This document shows positions 16,461 to 26,400 of a stretch of DNA of 35,388 bases, one piece after another; the first letter of the stretch is position 1; every line of letters begins with the position of its first letter. The stretch is from NCBI GenBank assembly GCA_019118745.1, contig DWYJ01000005.1:1-35388 (forward strand). The letters are read 5' to 3'. Made by a program: the position numbers and the translations under genes. The notes beneath the pieces are model-generated. The model was not told the DNA's origin, searched no databases, and was given only the letters and a program-made list of their open reading frames with translations. Source of the stretch: Candidatus Desulfovibrio gallistercoris. GTDB lineage: Bacteria > Desulfobacterota > Desulfovibrionia > Desulfovibrionales > Desulfovibrionaceae.

Positions 16461-18377
16461 ATGGCTGAACAGCAATTCAAAGCCGAGGTGCGCAAGGTTT
16501 TGCGCATCCTCACCAATTCTCTGTATACCAACCGTGAGATCTTTTTGCGCGAGCTCATCTCCAACGCCTCGGACGCGCTGGACAAGCTGCGCTTTCGCAC
16601 GAGCCGCGGCGAAACGCCGCGCGAGCCCGATCTGCCGCTGGAGATCCACATCACGCTGGACGAAAAGGCGCGTACCCTCACCATCACGGACAGCGGCCTC
16701 GGCATGAGCGCGGCCGAACTGGCTGAGAACCTGGGCACCATCGCCAAGTCCGGTTCCGAGGCCTTCCTGGCCGAGCTGGACGCGCAGGCCGCGGACGGCA
16801 AGGCTGCGGACGCGGCCAGCATCATCGGTCGCTTCGGGGTGGGCTTCTATTCGGTCTTCATGGTGGCCGACAAGGTGGAGGTGACCTCCCTGCCCGCCTT
16901 TGGCGAGGACAGCCAGGCGCATGTCTGGGTGAGCGACGGGCTCGGCACGTTCGACGTCAGTCCCTGCGAGGCCGGGGAGCTCAAGCGCGGTACGCGCATC
17001 GTGGTGCATCTCAAGGAGGACGCCACGGAATTTGCCGAAAAATTCCGGGTGGAGACCGTCATCCGCAATCATTCCGCCTTCGTGCCCTTCCCCATCTTCG
17101 TGGGCGAGGACAAGATCAACACCCAGCCGGCCCTCTGGCGGGAGCCCAGGAGCAGCGTCACCCGCGAGCAGTATGACGCCTTCTACAAGCACCTGACCTA
17201 TGACGCCAAGGCCCCGCTGGACGTGCTGCACATCGCTGTGGACGCGCCGGTGCAGTTCAACGCCCTGCTCTACATCCCGGACGCCGCGCAGGACATCTTC
17301 GGCATGGACCGCGACTACTGGGGCCTTGACCTCTATAGCCGCCGGGTGCTCATCCAGCACCGCAACAAGGAGCTTCTGCCGGAATACCTCGCCTTCCTCA
17401 AGGGCGTGGTGGACACCGAGGACCTGCCGCTCAACATCTCCCGCGAGACGCTGCAGGAGAATGTGGTGCTGCGCAAGATCCATCAGACCATCGTCAAGCA
17501 GCTCCTCGGCCATCTGGAAAAAATGGCCGCCAATGACGCCGAGAAGTACGCCCGCTTCTGGAAGCTGCACGGCCGGGTCTTCAAGCTGGGCTATCAGGAC
17601 TTCCCCAATCGGGAACGAGTGGCCGCCCTGCTGCGCTTCAACACCTCCGCCCACGAGGACGCCGAGGCCCTGAGCAGCCTGGACGACTACATGGCCCGCG
17701 CCCCGGAAGGCCAGAAGACCATCTGGTACGTGACCGCGCCCAACCGCGAAGCCGCCCGCCTGAGCCCCCATCTGGAACGCTTCCGCAAGAAGGGCATCGA
17801 GACGCTCTATCTGTATGAGCCGGTGGACGAGTTCCTCATGGACGGCCTGCACGCCTACAAGGAATGGGAATTCAAGTCCGTGGAAATGGCGGCCGACGAC
17901 GCGCTGGACGCCTTCGCCGACAAGGCCGATGCGGACAAGCCCGCGGCCGCGCCGCTTTCCGAGGACGATAACGCCGCCTTCGACAAGCTGCTGGCCCGCA
18001 TCCGCGAGATCCTCGGCGAACGCATCAAGGACGTGCGCGTGTCGCACCGTCTGGCCGAAAGCCCGGCCGTGCTGGTCTCGCCTGACGGCGGCATGACCTC
18101 CAGCATGGAGAAGTTCCTGCGCGTCATGCAGAAGGACGACTCCCTGCCCGTCAAGGTGCTGGAAGTGAACCGGGATCATCCCCTGCTGCGCAGCCTGCTG
18201 CGCATGTACAAGGCCGATGCCGCGGACAGGACGTTGAGCGAGATGGTGGAATGCCTCTTTGACGCCTGCCTGCTGCAGGACGGCTACCTGAAGGACCCGC
18301 AGGCCCTGGCCGCCCGCAGCAACGCGCTGCTGGAACAGGCCGCCGCCTGGTACGGCGAGGTGCGCCATCTGGCCTAG
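16461..18377 (+). CDS. htpG: Chaperone HtpG (Hsp90)
   Basis: Encodes 638 aa from ATG 16461, with AGGAGG at 16449-16454. It is the cytoplasmic bacterial Hsp90, a dimeric ATP-driven chaperone. The GHKL ATPase domain is intact: NREIFLRELISNASDALDKL with catalytic Glu and Asn, DSGLGMSAAELAENLGTIAKSG, and GRFGVGFYSVFMVADKVEV. The middle domain contains PLNISRETLQENVVLRKIH with the ATP-contacting Arg. The C-terminal dimerisation domain ends WYGEVRHLA, and no MEEVD tail is expected in bacteria. A weak TTGACG (16405) precedes it, but I see neither a CIRCE element nor a good sigma32 promoter. It is a single gene, convergent with the MFS gene. Confidence 0.97.
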   Translation: MAEQQFKAEVRKVLRILTNSLYTNREIFLRELISNASDALDKLRFRTSRGETPREPDLPLEIHITLDEKARTLTITDSGLGMSAAELAENLGTIAKSGSEAFLAELDAQAADGKAADAASIIGRFGVGFYSVFMVADKVEVTSLPAFGEDSQAHVWVSDGLGTFDVSPCEAGELKRGTRIVVHLKEDATEFAEKFRVETVIRNHSAFVPFPIFVGEDKINTQPALWREPRSSVTREQYDAFYKHLTYDAKAPLDVLHIAVDAPVQFNALLYIPDAAQDIFGMDRDYWGLDLYSRRVLIQHRNKELLPEYLAFLKGVVDTEDLPLNISRETLQENVVLRKIHQTIVKQLLGHLEKMAANDAEKYARFWKLHGRVFKLGYQDFPNRERVAALLRFNTSAHEDAEALSSLDDYMARAPEGQKTIWYVTAPNREAARLSPHLERFRKKGIETLYLYEPVDEFLMDGLHAYKEWEFKSVEMAADDALDAFADKADADKPAAAPLSEDDNAAFDKLLARIREILGERIKDVRVSHRLAESPAVLVSPDGGMTSSMEKFLRVMQKDDSLPVKVLEVNRDHPLLRSLLRMYKADAADRTLSEMVECLFDACLLQDGYLKDPQALAARSNALLEQAAAWYGEVRHLA

Positions 18378-18590
18378 GGCCTGTTACCGTTATCCGCTGC
18401 TTGTTTGGGGAAGGGGTAGCCCCTTCCCCCAGCGAGCTTTTACCGGGGAAGAGTCAGAGACGCGAGGCAACCCCGCCCCCTCAAGGCAGGCGGAGCATGT
18501 ACGGCTAATTTGCTGTATCTCATAAAATAATTAGTAAAATGTGCGTCGACAGGCTCCGGCACGGCGCAACGCAGCGTGGCGAGAATACCG
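18378..18590. other. Gap downstream of htpG with a small hairpin
   Basis: No gene is supported. A perfect 10-bp inverted repeat GGGGAAGGGG (18407-18416) / CCCCTTCCCC (18420-18429) with loop TAG resembles the stems of the R2 elements but lacks the R2 flank. An AT-rich stretch follows at 18507-18540. Confidence 0.4.
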
Positions 18591-18623
18591 AGGGGCAGGG
18601 ATCATGCGATCCCTGCCCCTTTT
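18591..18623 (+). terminator. Bidirectional intrinsic terminator between htpG and MFS gene
   Basis: Perfect 13-bp stem AGGGGCAGGGATC (18591-18603) / GATCCCTGCCCCT (18608-18620), loop ATGC, followed by TTTT. It lies between convergent genes, about 215 bp after htpG and 60 bp after the MFS stop codon, and could serve both. Confidence 0.75.
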
Positions 18624-18685
18624 CTGTGGCTTTCCCCACCCTTCATGGAGAAATCTCTGTCCGCAAGCTGGTGTGCGGCCCGTCG

Positions 18686-19915
18686 TCAAGCCCGGAAGGC
18701 CTCCACCTTGCGGCCGTGCAGCAGGATGTAGAGCACGAGCGCCAGCAGCGCCACGCCGCACAGCGTCAGATACAGGCCGTCATAGCCCGCATGAGAGGCC
18801 ACGGTGCCGAAGGCGTACGGCCCGAAGCCCATGCCGAAATCGAAAAAGATGAAAAAGGTGGATGTGGCCTGGGCATACCGTTCCCGCGGCACCAGCGAAA
18901 GGGATATGGCCTGCGCGACCGACTGGAAGTTGCCGAAGCCCAGCCCCAGCAGCACCCCTGCCAGCAGCATGCTCCAATTCGCGACGGCATGGCCCAGCAG
19001 GAAGAGGCCCAGCGCCGTGAGCAGCAGACAGGGCACCACCACCACGTTCTCGCCGCGCATGTCGTAGATCTTGCCCGATGCCGGACGCGTGAGGATGAGC
19101 GTCAGGGCATAGAGCAGGAAGAACAGGCTGGCCGCGCCCATGAGGCCAAGTTCCTTGGCGTAGAAGGTGATGAAGGCCTGCACGTTGCCCCAGCAGATGG
19201 CCGCCACCAGCACCACGCAGGCAAAGGGGATGACGGAATAGTCGATGTAGTTGCGCAGATCCAGCAGGTCTTTCGACGAGGCCTCGCTGCCGGGCAGCCG
19301 GTTGGGGACGCGCAGCATCACATAGCACACCAGGCTCACGCAGCCCACGGCAAGGCAGATGCCGAACAGCTGAGGATAAGTCACTATCTGCACCAGCGTC
19401 ACGCCGAGGAAGGGCCCCATAGCCAGAGCCAGCGCCGTGCTGAGACTGAAGAAGCTGATGCCGATGCCGTGATGTTCCTTCGGCACCACATAGGCGACGA
19501 TGGTTCCCGTCGCCGTGCCGATGAAGCCCACGCCCACGCCGCCGATGAAGCGGACAAGGCAGAGGGCCGGCAGGGAATCCACCGGGAAATACAGGGCAAG
19601 GCTGCCCGTAAAGATCAGCAGGCCGGCCAGCAACACCACCCGGCAGCCGACCCTGCCCACCAGATAGCCGGTAAAGAAACGCCCTACCAGACAGCCGATG
19701 ACGATGATGCCCGCCGTCAGTCCCGCCTCGCTCGGCGTGGCGTTGAAGAAACGTATGGCGTAGGGCGTGGAGATCACGAAGATCACGTAATACGCCACGA
19801 GCATGAAGAAATTGATGGCGGCGATGATCAGGAAATCACGGGTGAGAACGGAGCGGAGCGCTGCCGTGGGGGTCTTGCGGAAAAAATCCTTTGCGCCGGC
19901 GAAATGGTGAGCCAT
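18686..19915 (-). CDS. Major facilitator superfamily transporter
   Basis: Encodes 409 aa with about twelve transmembrane helices. The start ATG at 19915 (MAHHFAGAKDFF) has GGAG 7 nt upstream; the longer frame begins in the intergenic hairpin region. MFS landmarks are GRFFTGYLVGRVGCR in the loop between helices 2 and 3, FIGGVGVGFIGTATGTIVAY in helix 4, the central cytoplasmic loop around GSEASSKDLLDLRN, and TRPASGKIYDMRGE in the loop after helix 8. Substrate is unknown; drug, sugar-acid or amino-acid export are all possible. It is the last gene of the sigma54-driven amidohydrolase operon, behind a strong hairpin that may lower its expression. Confidence 0.85.
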   Translation of the reverse strand: MAHHFAGAKDFFRKTPTAALRSVLTRDFLIIAAINFFMLVAYYVIFVISTPYAIRFFNATPSEAGLTAGIIVIGCLVGRFFTGYLVGRVGCRVVLLAGLLIFTGSLALYFPVDSLPALCLVRFIGGVGVGFIGTATGTIVAYVVPKEHHGIGISFFSLSTALALAMGPFLGVTLVQIVTYPQLFGICLAVGCVSLVCYVMLRVPNRLPGSEASSKDLLDLRNYIDYSVIPFACVVLVAAICWGNVQAFITFYAKELGLMGAASLFFLLYALTLILTRPASGKIYDMRGENVVVVPCLLLTALGLFLLGHAVANWSMLLAGVLLGLGFGNFQSVAQAISLSLVPRERYAQATSTFFIFFDFGMGFGPYAFGTVASHAGYDGLYLTLCGVALLALVLYILLHGRKVEAFRA

Positions 19916-19982
19916 GGAACTGCTCCACGTTGCCGAGATTCGGCATCTGCGCGGGCCGTCCCCGGCCCGGCGTTGAGGGAAA

Positions 19983-20007
19983 GGCGCCCGCCTCTCCGGC
20001 GGGCGCC
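19983..20007 (-). terminator. Strong hairpin between gltS-type and MFS genes (attenuator)
   Basis: Perfect 10-bp stem GGCGCCCGCC (19983-19992) / GGCGGGCGCC (19998-20007) with a 5-nt loop. On the minus strand it is followed by TTTCCCTC, a weak U-rich tail. It probably ends part of the transcription of the two-gene unit upstream and lets some pass into the MFS gene. Confidence 0.55.
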
Positions 20008-20027
20008 CCGGTTGGCGCAAGCCGGCG

Positions 20028-21422
20028 TCAGAAGGCGGGCTTGCGGATCATCTTCAGGAAGTACATGACGATGGGCGTGATGACGATGACCCCCACGAAT
20101 ATCCATAACATGGGGAAACCTTCCACGGGGGCAAAGGGCATGGACCAGGAGATGGGCTTGAAGATGACCATGGTGAAGACGTTCATCATGCCCACTTCCA
20201 CCACCACGGGGGTCTTGAAGTCCGGGTCCACGATGCGCAGGAGCAGCAGGCCGGAGGCCGCCGTGCCGGTGCAGTAGCCAAAGAGGGTCAGGCCGCGTTC
20301 GAAGCCGTGTTCGGGGGCGCGGCGGCCGAACCACACGCAGAAGAACAGGGTGGCGATGGAGGCCAGCGTCATGGAGACGAGGAAGGGCCCGGCCACGTCG
20401 GCCAGTTCGCGCACCTGGATGCCCATGAAGACCGCGCAGATCATGAAGTCCACGGTGGTGCCGGTAAGACGGCGGGTCGTTTCGGGGTCGATAAGATGGC
20501 TGATCTTGATCTTCTTCATGATCTTGCGGGTGATCATGGCCAGGAACATGCCCCAGCAGAACACGAGACCGAAGCCGAGACCGTTGATGCCCTTGGGAAG
20601 ATAGAGGAACCACGCCAGGCCCCAGGCGTACGCGCCGCCGTAGAGGGCGAACATCAGGCCGAAGTGGAAGCCCACGCTGTCGATGTTGGCCGGGTGGGTG
20701 GTGGCCTGCGCGCAGCAGGGATGGTCGTCCTTGTCCATGAGGCCCTTCAGGAAGGTCTGCGGCAGGGAACCAGGCGTGCCGTCTTCTTCATTGAGGGAGA
20801 TCCAGCCGCGCCGGATGCCGTAGTAGGCCAGCGGCACGCCGACCACGCCGGCCACGAGGAAGCCCACGGCGGCAAAGGCCAGACCCACATTGAGCGCATT
20901 GGCGACCTGATAGGTGTGTTCCCAGATGGTGGCGTAGGCCTGCGTCTGGCCGGGGCCCTGCGTGAAGCCGGCGCCCAGCAGGTAACCGTTGCCGGTGAAG
21001 AAGTCGCCGCCGAAGAACATCTTCCAGAGATCGAAGGTGCCCTTGCCGATGAGAGCCTGGATGGAGAAGAGGAAACCGAAGATCAGCGCCATCCAGAACG
21101 CGCCGCGCGCGATGACCTTACCCGTGCCTTCCTTGTTGTCGCTGTTGCTTTCCAGCAGGCCGATGCCCACGAAGCCGAAGGCGAAGAGGTGGAAGGTCAG
21201 CATGGAGAACACGCTGGGGGTCAGGGCCTTCCAGCCGAAGGAGCTGGGCATGCCGATCAGGCCCAGATTGATGAGCACGAAGCCCAGGATGCCGCCGATG
21301 AGCGATGCCGGGAAAAGCATCGTCTGGAAGATCTTGACCTTGGCCCGGATGATGGTTCCGACCATGAGCAGCAGGCCGACCCAGCAGAAACCGCCGATAT
21401 AAGGATAAAACGAGCTTTCCAT
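20028..21422 (-). CDS. GltS-family sodium/glutamate-type symporter
   Basis: Encodes 464 aa from ATG 21422, 16 bp after the amidohydrolase gene. It has the two-repeat membrane architecture of the ESS/GltS family: PASLIGGILGFVLINLG in the first half, GAGFTQGPGQTQAYATIWE as the first pore-type motif, and LFGYCTGTAASGLLLLRIVDPDF as the second. The central cytoplasmic loop is long and contains DDHPCCAQATTHPANIDS, an unusual stretch with adjacent cysteines. Characterised members take up glutamate with sodium; divergent relatives probably carry other amino acids or acidic compounds. Cotranscription with an amidohydrolase suggests that it imports the substrate or handles the amino-acid product. Confidence 0.85.
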   Translation of the reverse strand: MESSFYPYIGGFCWVGLLLMVGTIIRAKVKIFQTMLFPASLIGGILGFVLINLGLIGMPSSFGWKALTPSVFSMLTFHLFAFGFVGIGLLESNSDNKEGTGKVIARGAFWMALIFGFLFSIQALIGKGTFDLWKMFFGGDFFTGNGYLLGAGFTQGPGQTQAYATIWEHTYQVANALNVGLAFAAVGFLVAGVVGVPLAYYGIRRGWISLNEEDGTPGSLPQTFLKGLMDKDDHPCCAQATTHPANIDSVGFHFGLMFALYGGAYAWGLAWFLYLPKGINGLGFGLVFCWGMFLAMITRKIMKKIKISHLIDPETTRRLTGTTVDFMICAVFMGIQVRELADVAGPFLVSMTLASIATLFFCVWFGRRAPEHGFERGLTLFGYCTGTAASGLLLLRIVDPDFKTPVVVEVGMMNVFTMVIFKPISWSMPFAPVEGFPMLWIFVGVIVITPIVMYFLKMIRKPAF

Positions 21423-21438
21423 AGATCATTCCTCGCGC

Positions 21439-23085
21439 TTAATCCAGTTCACCGTACACCACATCTCCGCCCACGACGGTAGCGACGACATCGATATGCC
21501 GGATGGCATCCTTGTCCACAGCCAGCGGGTCCGCGCCCAGCACGACGAAGTCGGCCAGCTTGCCCGGTTCGATGCTGCCCTTGATATGATCCTCGTGGGC
21601 CTGATAGGCCGCCCAGCTCGTCACGCCGCGCAGAGCGTCCAGCACGGGGATGGTCTGGTTCTCGCCAAGCACGCGGCCGCTGCTGGTCTTGCGCGTGGAG
21701 GCAGACCAGACGGAGAGCAGCGGGTCGATGGGCGTGACGAAGGTGTCGTTATGCAGGCTGAAGGGGATGCCGCGCTTGAGGGCGCTGCGCAGGGGGTCGA
21801 TGCGCTCGGCGCGGTCCTGCCCGGGGAAGATGTCGTTATGCCGGTCGCCCCAGTAGTAGGTGTGCACCACGAAGAAGGAGGGGACGATGCCCAGACGGCG
21901 CATGCGGTCGAGCTGATCCTCGCGCACGGTCTGGCAATGGATGATGATGTGGCGCGCGTCGTGGCGGGGATAGTCCTTCTGCGCCTTTTCGTAGGCGTTG
22001 ATGATCATCTGGATGGCGTCGTCGCCGTTGCCGTGGATGGCGAGCTGCCAGCCCTTGCGGTGCAGATCGCTGACCATGTCGTAGAAGACGAGCTCGTCAT
22101 TGATGGGATAGCCGCGCCAGTCTTCGCCATAGGGCAGGCTTTCCAGGATCTTATGGTAGGGATTGCTCAAAAAGCCGGTGTAGCATTGCAGGCTGCCGTC
22201 GGCCAGCAGCTTTGCCGCGCCGAGGCTGAGCTTCTTGTCCGGGGTGAGCTGGGTGCCGGAGCGGGTCGTGCCGGCGACGTTGATGTCCATGCGGTTGACG
22301 CCGGGCAGGATCTGGACGCGGTTCTTCAGCACGCCCTTCTCATGGCCAAGGAAGAGCGCGTCCCAGATGGTCTGTTCGGTAAAGCCGTCCTGGGCAGAGG
22401 TGACGCCCTTGGCCACATACATCTCGCTCGCGGTCTTGACCGCGCGCACCCAGTCGTCCTTGGTGGTCTGGGGGATATGCTCGAACAGCAGCTTGCGCGC
22501 CGGGGGTTCCTCAAGGACGCCGTTGGGGTTGCCGTGCTCGTCGCGCCGGATGATGCCGCCCACCGGGTCGGGCATATCGCGCGTGTAACCCGAGGTCTTC
22601 AGGGCCAGGGAGTTGCAGGTGCTCAAATGGCCGGAAACGTGCCGCAGCACCACATGATGCTCAGGGGCGACCTCGTCGAGGTCGGCCGCCGTGGGATGGC
22701 GATTTTCCTCAAGGCCGGTATCGTCATAGCCATAGCCGAGGATCCATTCCCCCTTGGGCGTCGTGGCGGCCTTGCGGCGGATGATCTCCTTGATCTCCGA
22801 CAGCGAACGGATCGTCCCCACCGGGAAGGAGGACAGGTTGATCTGGGTGGCCTCCATGAGGCCCGCCGTGGAAAAGTGGCTGTGCCCGTCAACGAATCCC
22901 GGCAGCATGGTCCTTCCGTGCAGATCGATGACCCGCGTACCGGCGCCGGCAAGCGCCATGACATCGGCCTCCCGCCCCACGGCCAGGATGACGTCATCGC
23001 GCACGGCCACGGCTTCGGCCTTGCTGGCTGCCGAGTCCATGGTCATGATGTTGCCGTTGCGGTAGATTTGAGTTGCAGGCTTCAT
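21439..23085 (-). CDS. YtcJ-like amidohydrolase (Amidohydro_3 family)
   Basis: Encodes 548 aa from ATG 23085, with GGGAGGA upstream. It is a metal-dependent TIM-barrel amidohydrolase without signal peptide. The N-terminal small domain (IYRNGNIMTMD) is followed by GFVDGHSHFS (metal ligands His68 and His70), WILGYGYDDTGL, LAIHGNGDDA and IIIHCQTV (further His ligands), SLHNDTFVTP (catalytic Asp), and the C-terminal IKGSIEPGKLADFVVLGADP typical of the family. YtcJ-type enzymes hydrolyse N-formyl, N-acyl or cyclic amides, but most lack a defined substrate. It heads a three-gene operon with a GltS-type symporter and an MFS transporter, has a sigma54 promoter 60 bp upstream, and is divergent from the activator gene. 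Confidence 0.9.
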   Translation of the reverse strand: MKPATQIYRNGNIMTMDSAASKAEAVAVRDDVILAVGREADVMALAGAGTRVIDLHGRTMLPGFVDGHSHFSTAGLMEATQINLSSFPVGTIRSLSEIKEIIRRKAATTPKGEWILGYGYDDTGLEENRHPTAADLDEVAPEHHVVLRHVSGHLSTCNSLALKTSGYTRDMPDPVGGIIRRDEHGNPNGVLEEPPARKLLFEHIPQTTKDDWVRAVKTASEMYVAKGVTSAQDGFTEQTIWDALFLGHEKGVLKNRVQILPGVNRMDINVAGTTRSGTQLTPDKKLSLGAAKLLADGSLQCYTGFLSNPYHKILESLPYGEDWRGYPINDELVFYDMVSDLHRKGWQLAIHGNGDDAIQMIINAYEKAQKDYPRHDARHIIIHCQTVREDQLDRMRRLGIVPSFFVVHTYYWGDRHNDIFPGQDRAERIDPLRSALKRGIPFSLHNDTFVTPIDPLLSVWSASTRKTSSGRVLGENQTIPVLDALRGVTSWAAYQAHEDHIKGSIEPGKLADFVVLGADPLAVDKDAIRHIDVVATVVGGDVVYGELD

Positions 23086-23144
23086 ACAGTCCTCCCTATT
23101 TTTTCGGCGTTCCGCCGCTGATGTGCTTTGGGTCGTTTCGGAGA

Positions 23145-23161
23145 TAGCAAGAGACATGCCA
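23145..23161 (-). promoter_or_regulatory. sigma54 promoter of the amidohydrolase operon
   Basis: On the minus strand the sequence is TGGCATGTCTCTTGCTA. GG and GC are exactly 10 bp apart, matching TGGCAc-N5-TTGCw with one mismatch. It lies about 60 bp before the ATG, giving a leader near 50 nt. A sigma54 activator is encoded divergently next to it. Confidence 0.85.
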
Positions 23162-23213
23162 CGCGGCCTGCTGGGCCGTGTCCACATCCGTTCCGGCCTT
23201 CCGCGCCATTTCA

Positions 23214-23267
23214 GTCCAGATCCTGGACAAATCACCACAACTCCAATCCTGAATCCAGATTCTGGAC
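23214..23267. promoter_or_regulatory. Paired palindromic activator sites (UAS)
   Basis: Two similar palindromes: GTCCAGATCCTGGAC (23214-23228) and ATCCAGATTCTGGAC (23253-23267), both followed by AAA. Their centres are 39 bp apart and lie about 60 and 100 bp upstream of the -24 element of the amidohydrolase promoter, the normal place for sigma54 enhancer sites. They are the likely target of the adjacent activator and may also control its own gene. Confidence 0.75.
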
Positions 23268-23332
23268 AAAATACGGGATACCGCCTACTGTCAGCCCAGT
23301 ATTTTTTCGCTCCTTTCCCGCCTGTAGACAGG

Positions 23333-23372
23333 CTGGAGCGCTTTGTCATTGAGACACGGCAAAACGCTCCAG
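23333..23372 (+). repeat. Short R1-like hairpin upstream of the sigma54 activator
   Basis: CTGGAGCGCTTTGTC and GCAAAACGCTCCAG form an imperfect stem that resembles the GAGCGTTTTGCC end of R1 paired with its own complement. Only this end module is present. It lies in the untranslated leader or promoter region of the activator gene. Confidence 0.5.
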
Positions 23373-23466
23373 CCGCAGCCGCACGCCATCCTTTGCGGCG
23401 GCGAAAAAAGCAGGAAGGGATTTTTATAAAGAAAATAGCCCGTTGACCTCGTCCAGGAGAGATGCC

Positions 23467-26400
23467 GTGACACCTGACAAGCCTGCCTGCGCCATACTCT
23501 GGCTGCTTGCCCACCTGCGCAACGAACATTCCCGCCTCTGCCTCGTCCAGATGCTGGGCGCCAGCGGCCCGGCCACCGATGCCGCCCTGAGCGAGCTTGA
23601 ACAGCAGGGCGCCGTCACCTGCAGCGGCAAAAACTTTTCCCTTACGCAGGAAGGCAGAGAGCTGCTGGCGCGGCAGCCCTCCCCGCCCCCGACGGAGCGG
23701 AAGGCGCTGCTGACGGCGGTGGAGCGCGACATCCCGGACGAGGCGGCGGTGGACGAGGCGCGCCTGCTGTCCGCCGTCATGGCCGGTTATGACCTCGACC
23801 TGCCGGAAGCCGTGTGCGAGGTCTGCCTGCGCGGCATCTACCTGTCGCTCAGCAACGGCAAGGGGGCTGCCAGCGTGGGGTATCTCGACCTGCTGGTCTT
23901 CCGCCTGGAACGCTGGCTGGAAACCAGCCGGACGGTGGATGTGCAGCGTTTCACCCGGCTGACGCTGGCCGCCGTGGACGCCGCGGCCTTCCAGAACAAA
24001 TGCGTCGCTCAGGCCCGCGCTCTGCTCGACAAGCTGACGGGACTGGCCGAAGCCAAGGGCAACCGCCATATCCTGACGCTGCTCACCCTCGGCAAGGCCC
24101 TCATGACCTTCTATGCGGGCATCATCGACTATGAATCGGCCCATGCCCTGTGCGACAAGGGGACGGAGATGCTGCGCGAACTGGGGGACGACGCGCTGGC
24201 TGATCAGGGGCTGCCCTTCATCCTCCTGCTGCACTTCCTGGCCGGCAACTACAGTCAGGTCATCCGCTGCTATGAGGACATCTGCGCCGGCGCCAGCCGT
24301 CAGTCCCTCATGCCGCTCATGGAATCGCAGATGGGCCTCCAGGCCTCGTCCGCAGCCACCTACCTCGGCTTTTTCACCTATGCCGAGGGCATGCTCAAAT
24401 CCTCCATCGCCACGGCCCAAATCGAAGGTTCCCCCCTGCGCACCCTGCTCTTCCGGCAGCACCTCGGCGTGCTCTATGCCTATATGCGCCGCACGGATGA
24501 GGCCCGCTCCATCCTGCAGGAAGTGCTGGCCAGCCCGCACATCGCCGCCGCGCCCAAACTGCTGCTGCGCTCTTATGCCGGCCTTGCGCTCTGCCACGTC
24601 TATGATGGAGATGCGGACGCTTCCTACAAGCTGCTGACCAGCGCCTTCCGCCATGCCCGGCAGGACAGCACCTTCTCCCTGTCCTACAACTATCCGTGGA
24701 TGATCGAGCTTGCCGCCTGCTATGCCAAGCATGACCAACCCACGTTGGCCGAGCTCGACTTCGAGGAGCTTTTCCGCCGCATGGAGGGCAGCACCAACCC
24801 CATGATGCGGGGCATCGCCCTCCGCCTGCGGGTGGAACTGCTGCTGCACAAGGGGCAGCATGCCCCGGAAATGCTGCTGCCCCTCCTGGATGCGGGCCTG
24901 GCCGCTCTGGAAAAGGCGCGGACCCCGCTGGAACACGGCCTGGCCCTGCGCTTGCGGGCGACCCTGCTCCGCAACGCGCAACGTACGGAGGAGGCCGACG
25001 CCGCGGAACGCGAAGCCCGAAAACGCCTTGCGCCCCTCAACCTGCCGGAAAGCAATGATCCGTCCTACTGCCCGGCGGAGACCCTTCTCTCCCGCTTCAG
25101 CGCCGCCCTGGCCGCCTCGCAGGAATGGGAAACGCTGGAACAATACGGCAACGGCCTTGCGGCCTGCCTGCGGCGCGCCTTCCATGCCGAACGCGCCATC
25201 GTGCTGCGCAGCGGCGCGGCCCGCCTGGAAGCGCTGGGGCTCTGCAACGTCTCGCGGGCGGAACTGGAGGAAATGCTCACAGAACAAGCTGATTTTTTTA
25301 ACGAAAAAATAGAAGGCGACAGGCCGGAATACATAAAGGACGAGCGTATGGACATGCTCTGCCTGCCTTTCCGGCTGGCAGACGGCACCCACTGCCTCCT
25401 GTATGCCTGCAGCTCTCGGAGCTCCAGCCGTCTGCTGCGCTGCTCGGAAAACGACCTGAAGACTCTGACGCTGTTCTGCGCCGCCGAACTGGCGCACTTC
25501 CTGCGCCTGCAGCAGGAGCGTGCGCATGCCCGCAAAAGCCCCCGCGCCACCGCCGCTTCCCGCACCCAAAACGGTTCCCCGGCAGCCATCGTCTGCCACA
25601 GCGAGCCGTTCAAGGCCTGTCTGGAACGCGCGCGTATCGTGGCCGCCACCGATGCCGCCGTGCTCCTGCTGGGCGAGACGGGCGTCGGCAAGGAGGTGCT
25701 TGCCGGCTATATCCACCAGAACAGCCAGAGCACGGGGCCGCTGGTCTCCGTCCATCCGGCGGCCCTGTCGGAGAGCTTGTTCGAGAACGAGTTCTTCGGG
25801 CATGAAAAAGGCGCTTTCACCGGCGCGACGGAACGAAAGATCGGCTTTTGCGAGCTGGCCGACAAGGGGACGCTCTTCATCGACGAAGTCGGCGACATCC
25901 CCATGAACATGCAGATCAAACTCCTGCGCGTCCTCCAGGAACACCGCTTCACCCGTGTGGGCGGCGTGAGCGAGGTGCAGTCCTCTTTCCGGCTGGTGGC
26001 GGCCACCAACCGCAATCTGCGGGACATGGTGCGGGAAGGGACCTTCCGCGAGGACCTTTACTACCGTATCGCCGTCTTCCCCATCCACATCCCCCCGCTG
26101 CGGGAACGCGTCGATGACATTGAGGGGCTCTTCATGCACTTTGCCGACCACTTCGCCCGGCGCTACGGCAAGAAGATGCCCTACCCCGACGAGGCGACCC
26201 TGCGCCACATCCGCGAGTATACCTGGCCGGGCAACATCCGGGAGCTGCGCAACGCCGTGGAGCGGGCCGTCATCCTCTCCGACGGCGAGCGTGTTTCCCT
26301 GCAACCCGCGCCGGCCGCCGCTCCCGCCGCCAGGCCGTCCGACGCGACGGTCGAGAGCCTGTATGCCGACCTGCCCCCGCTGCGGGAGCTGGAGCGCCGC

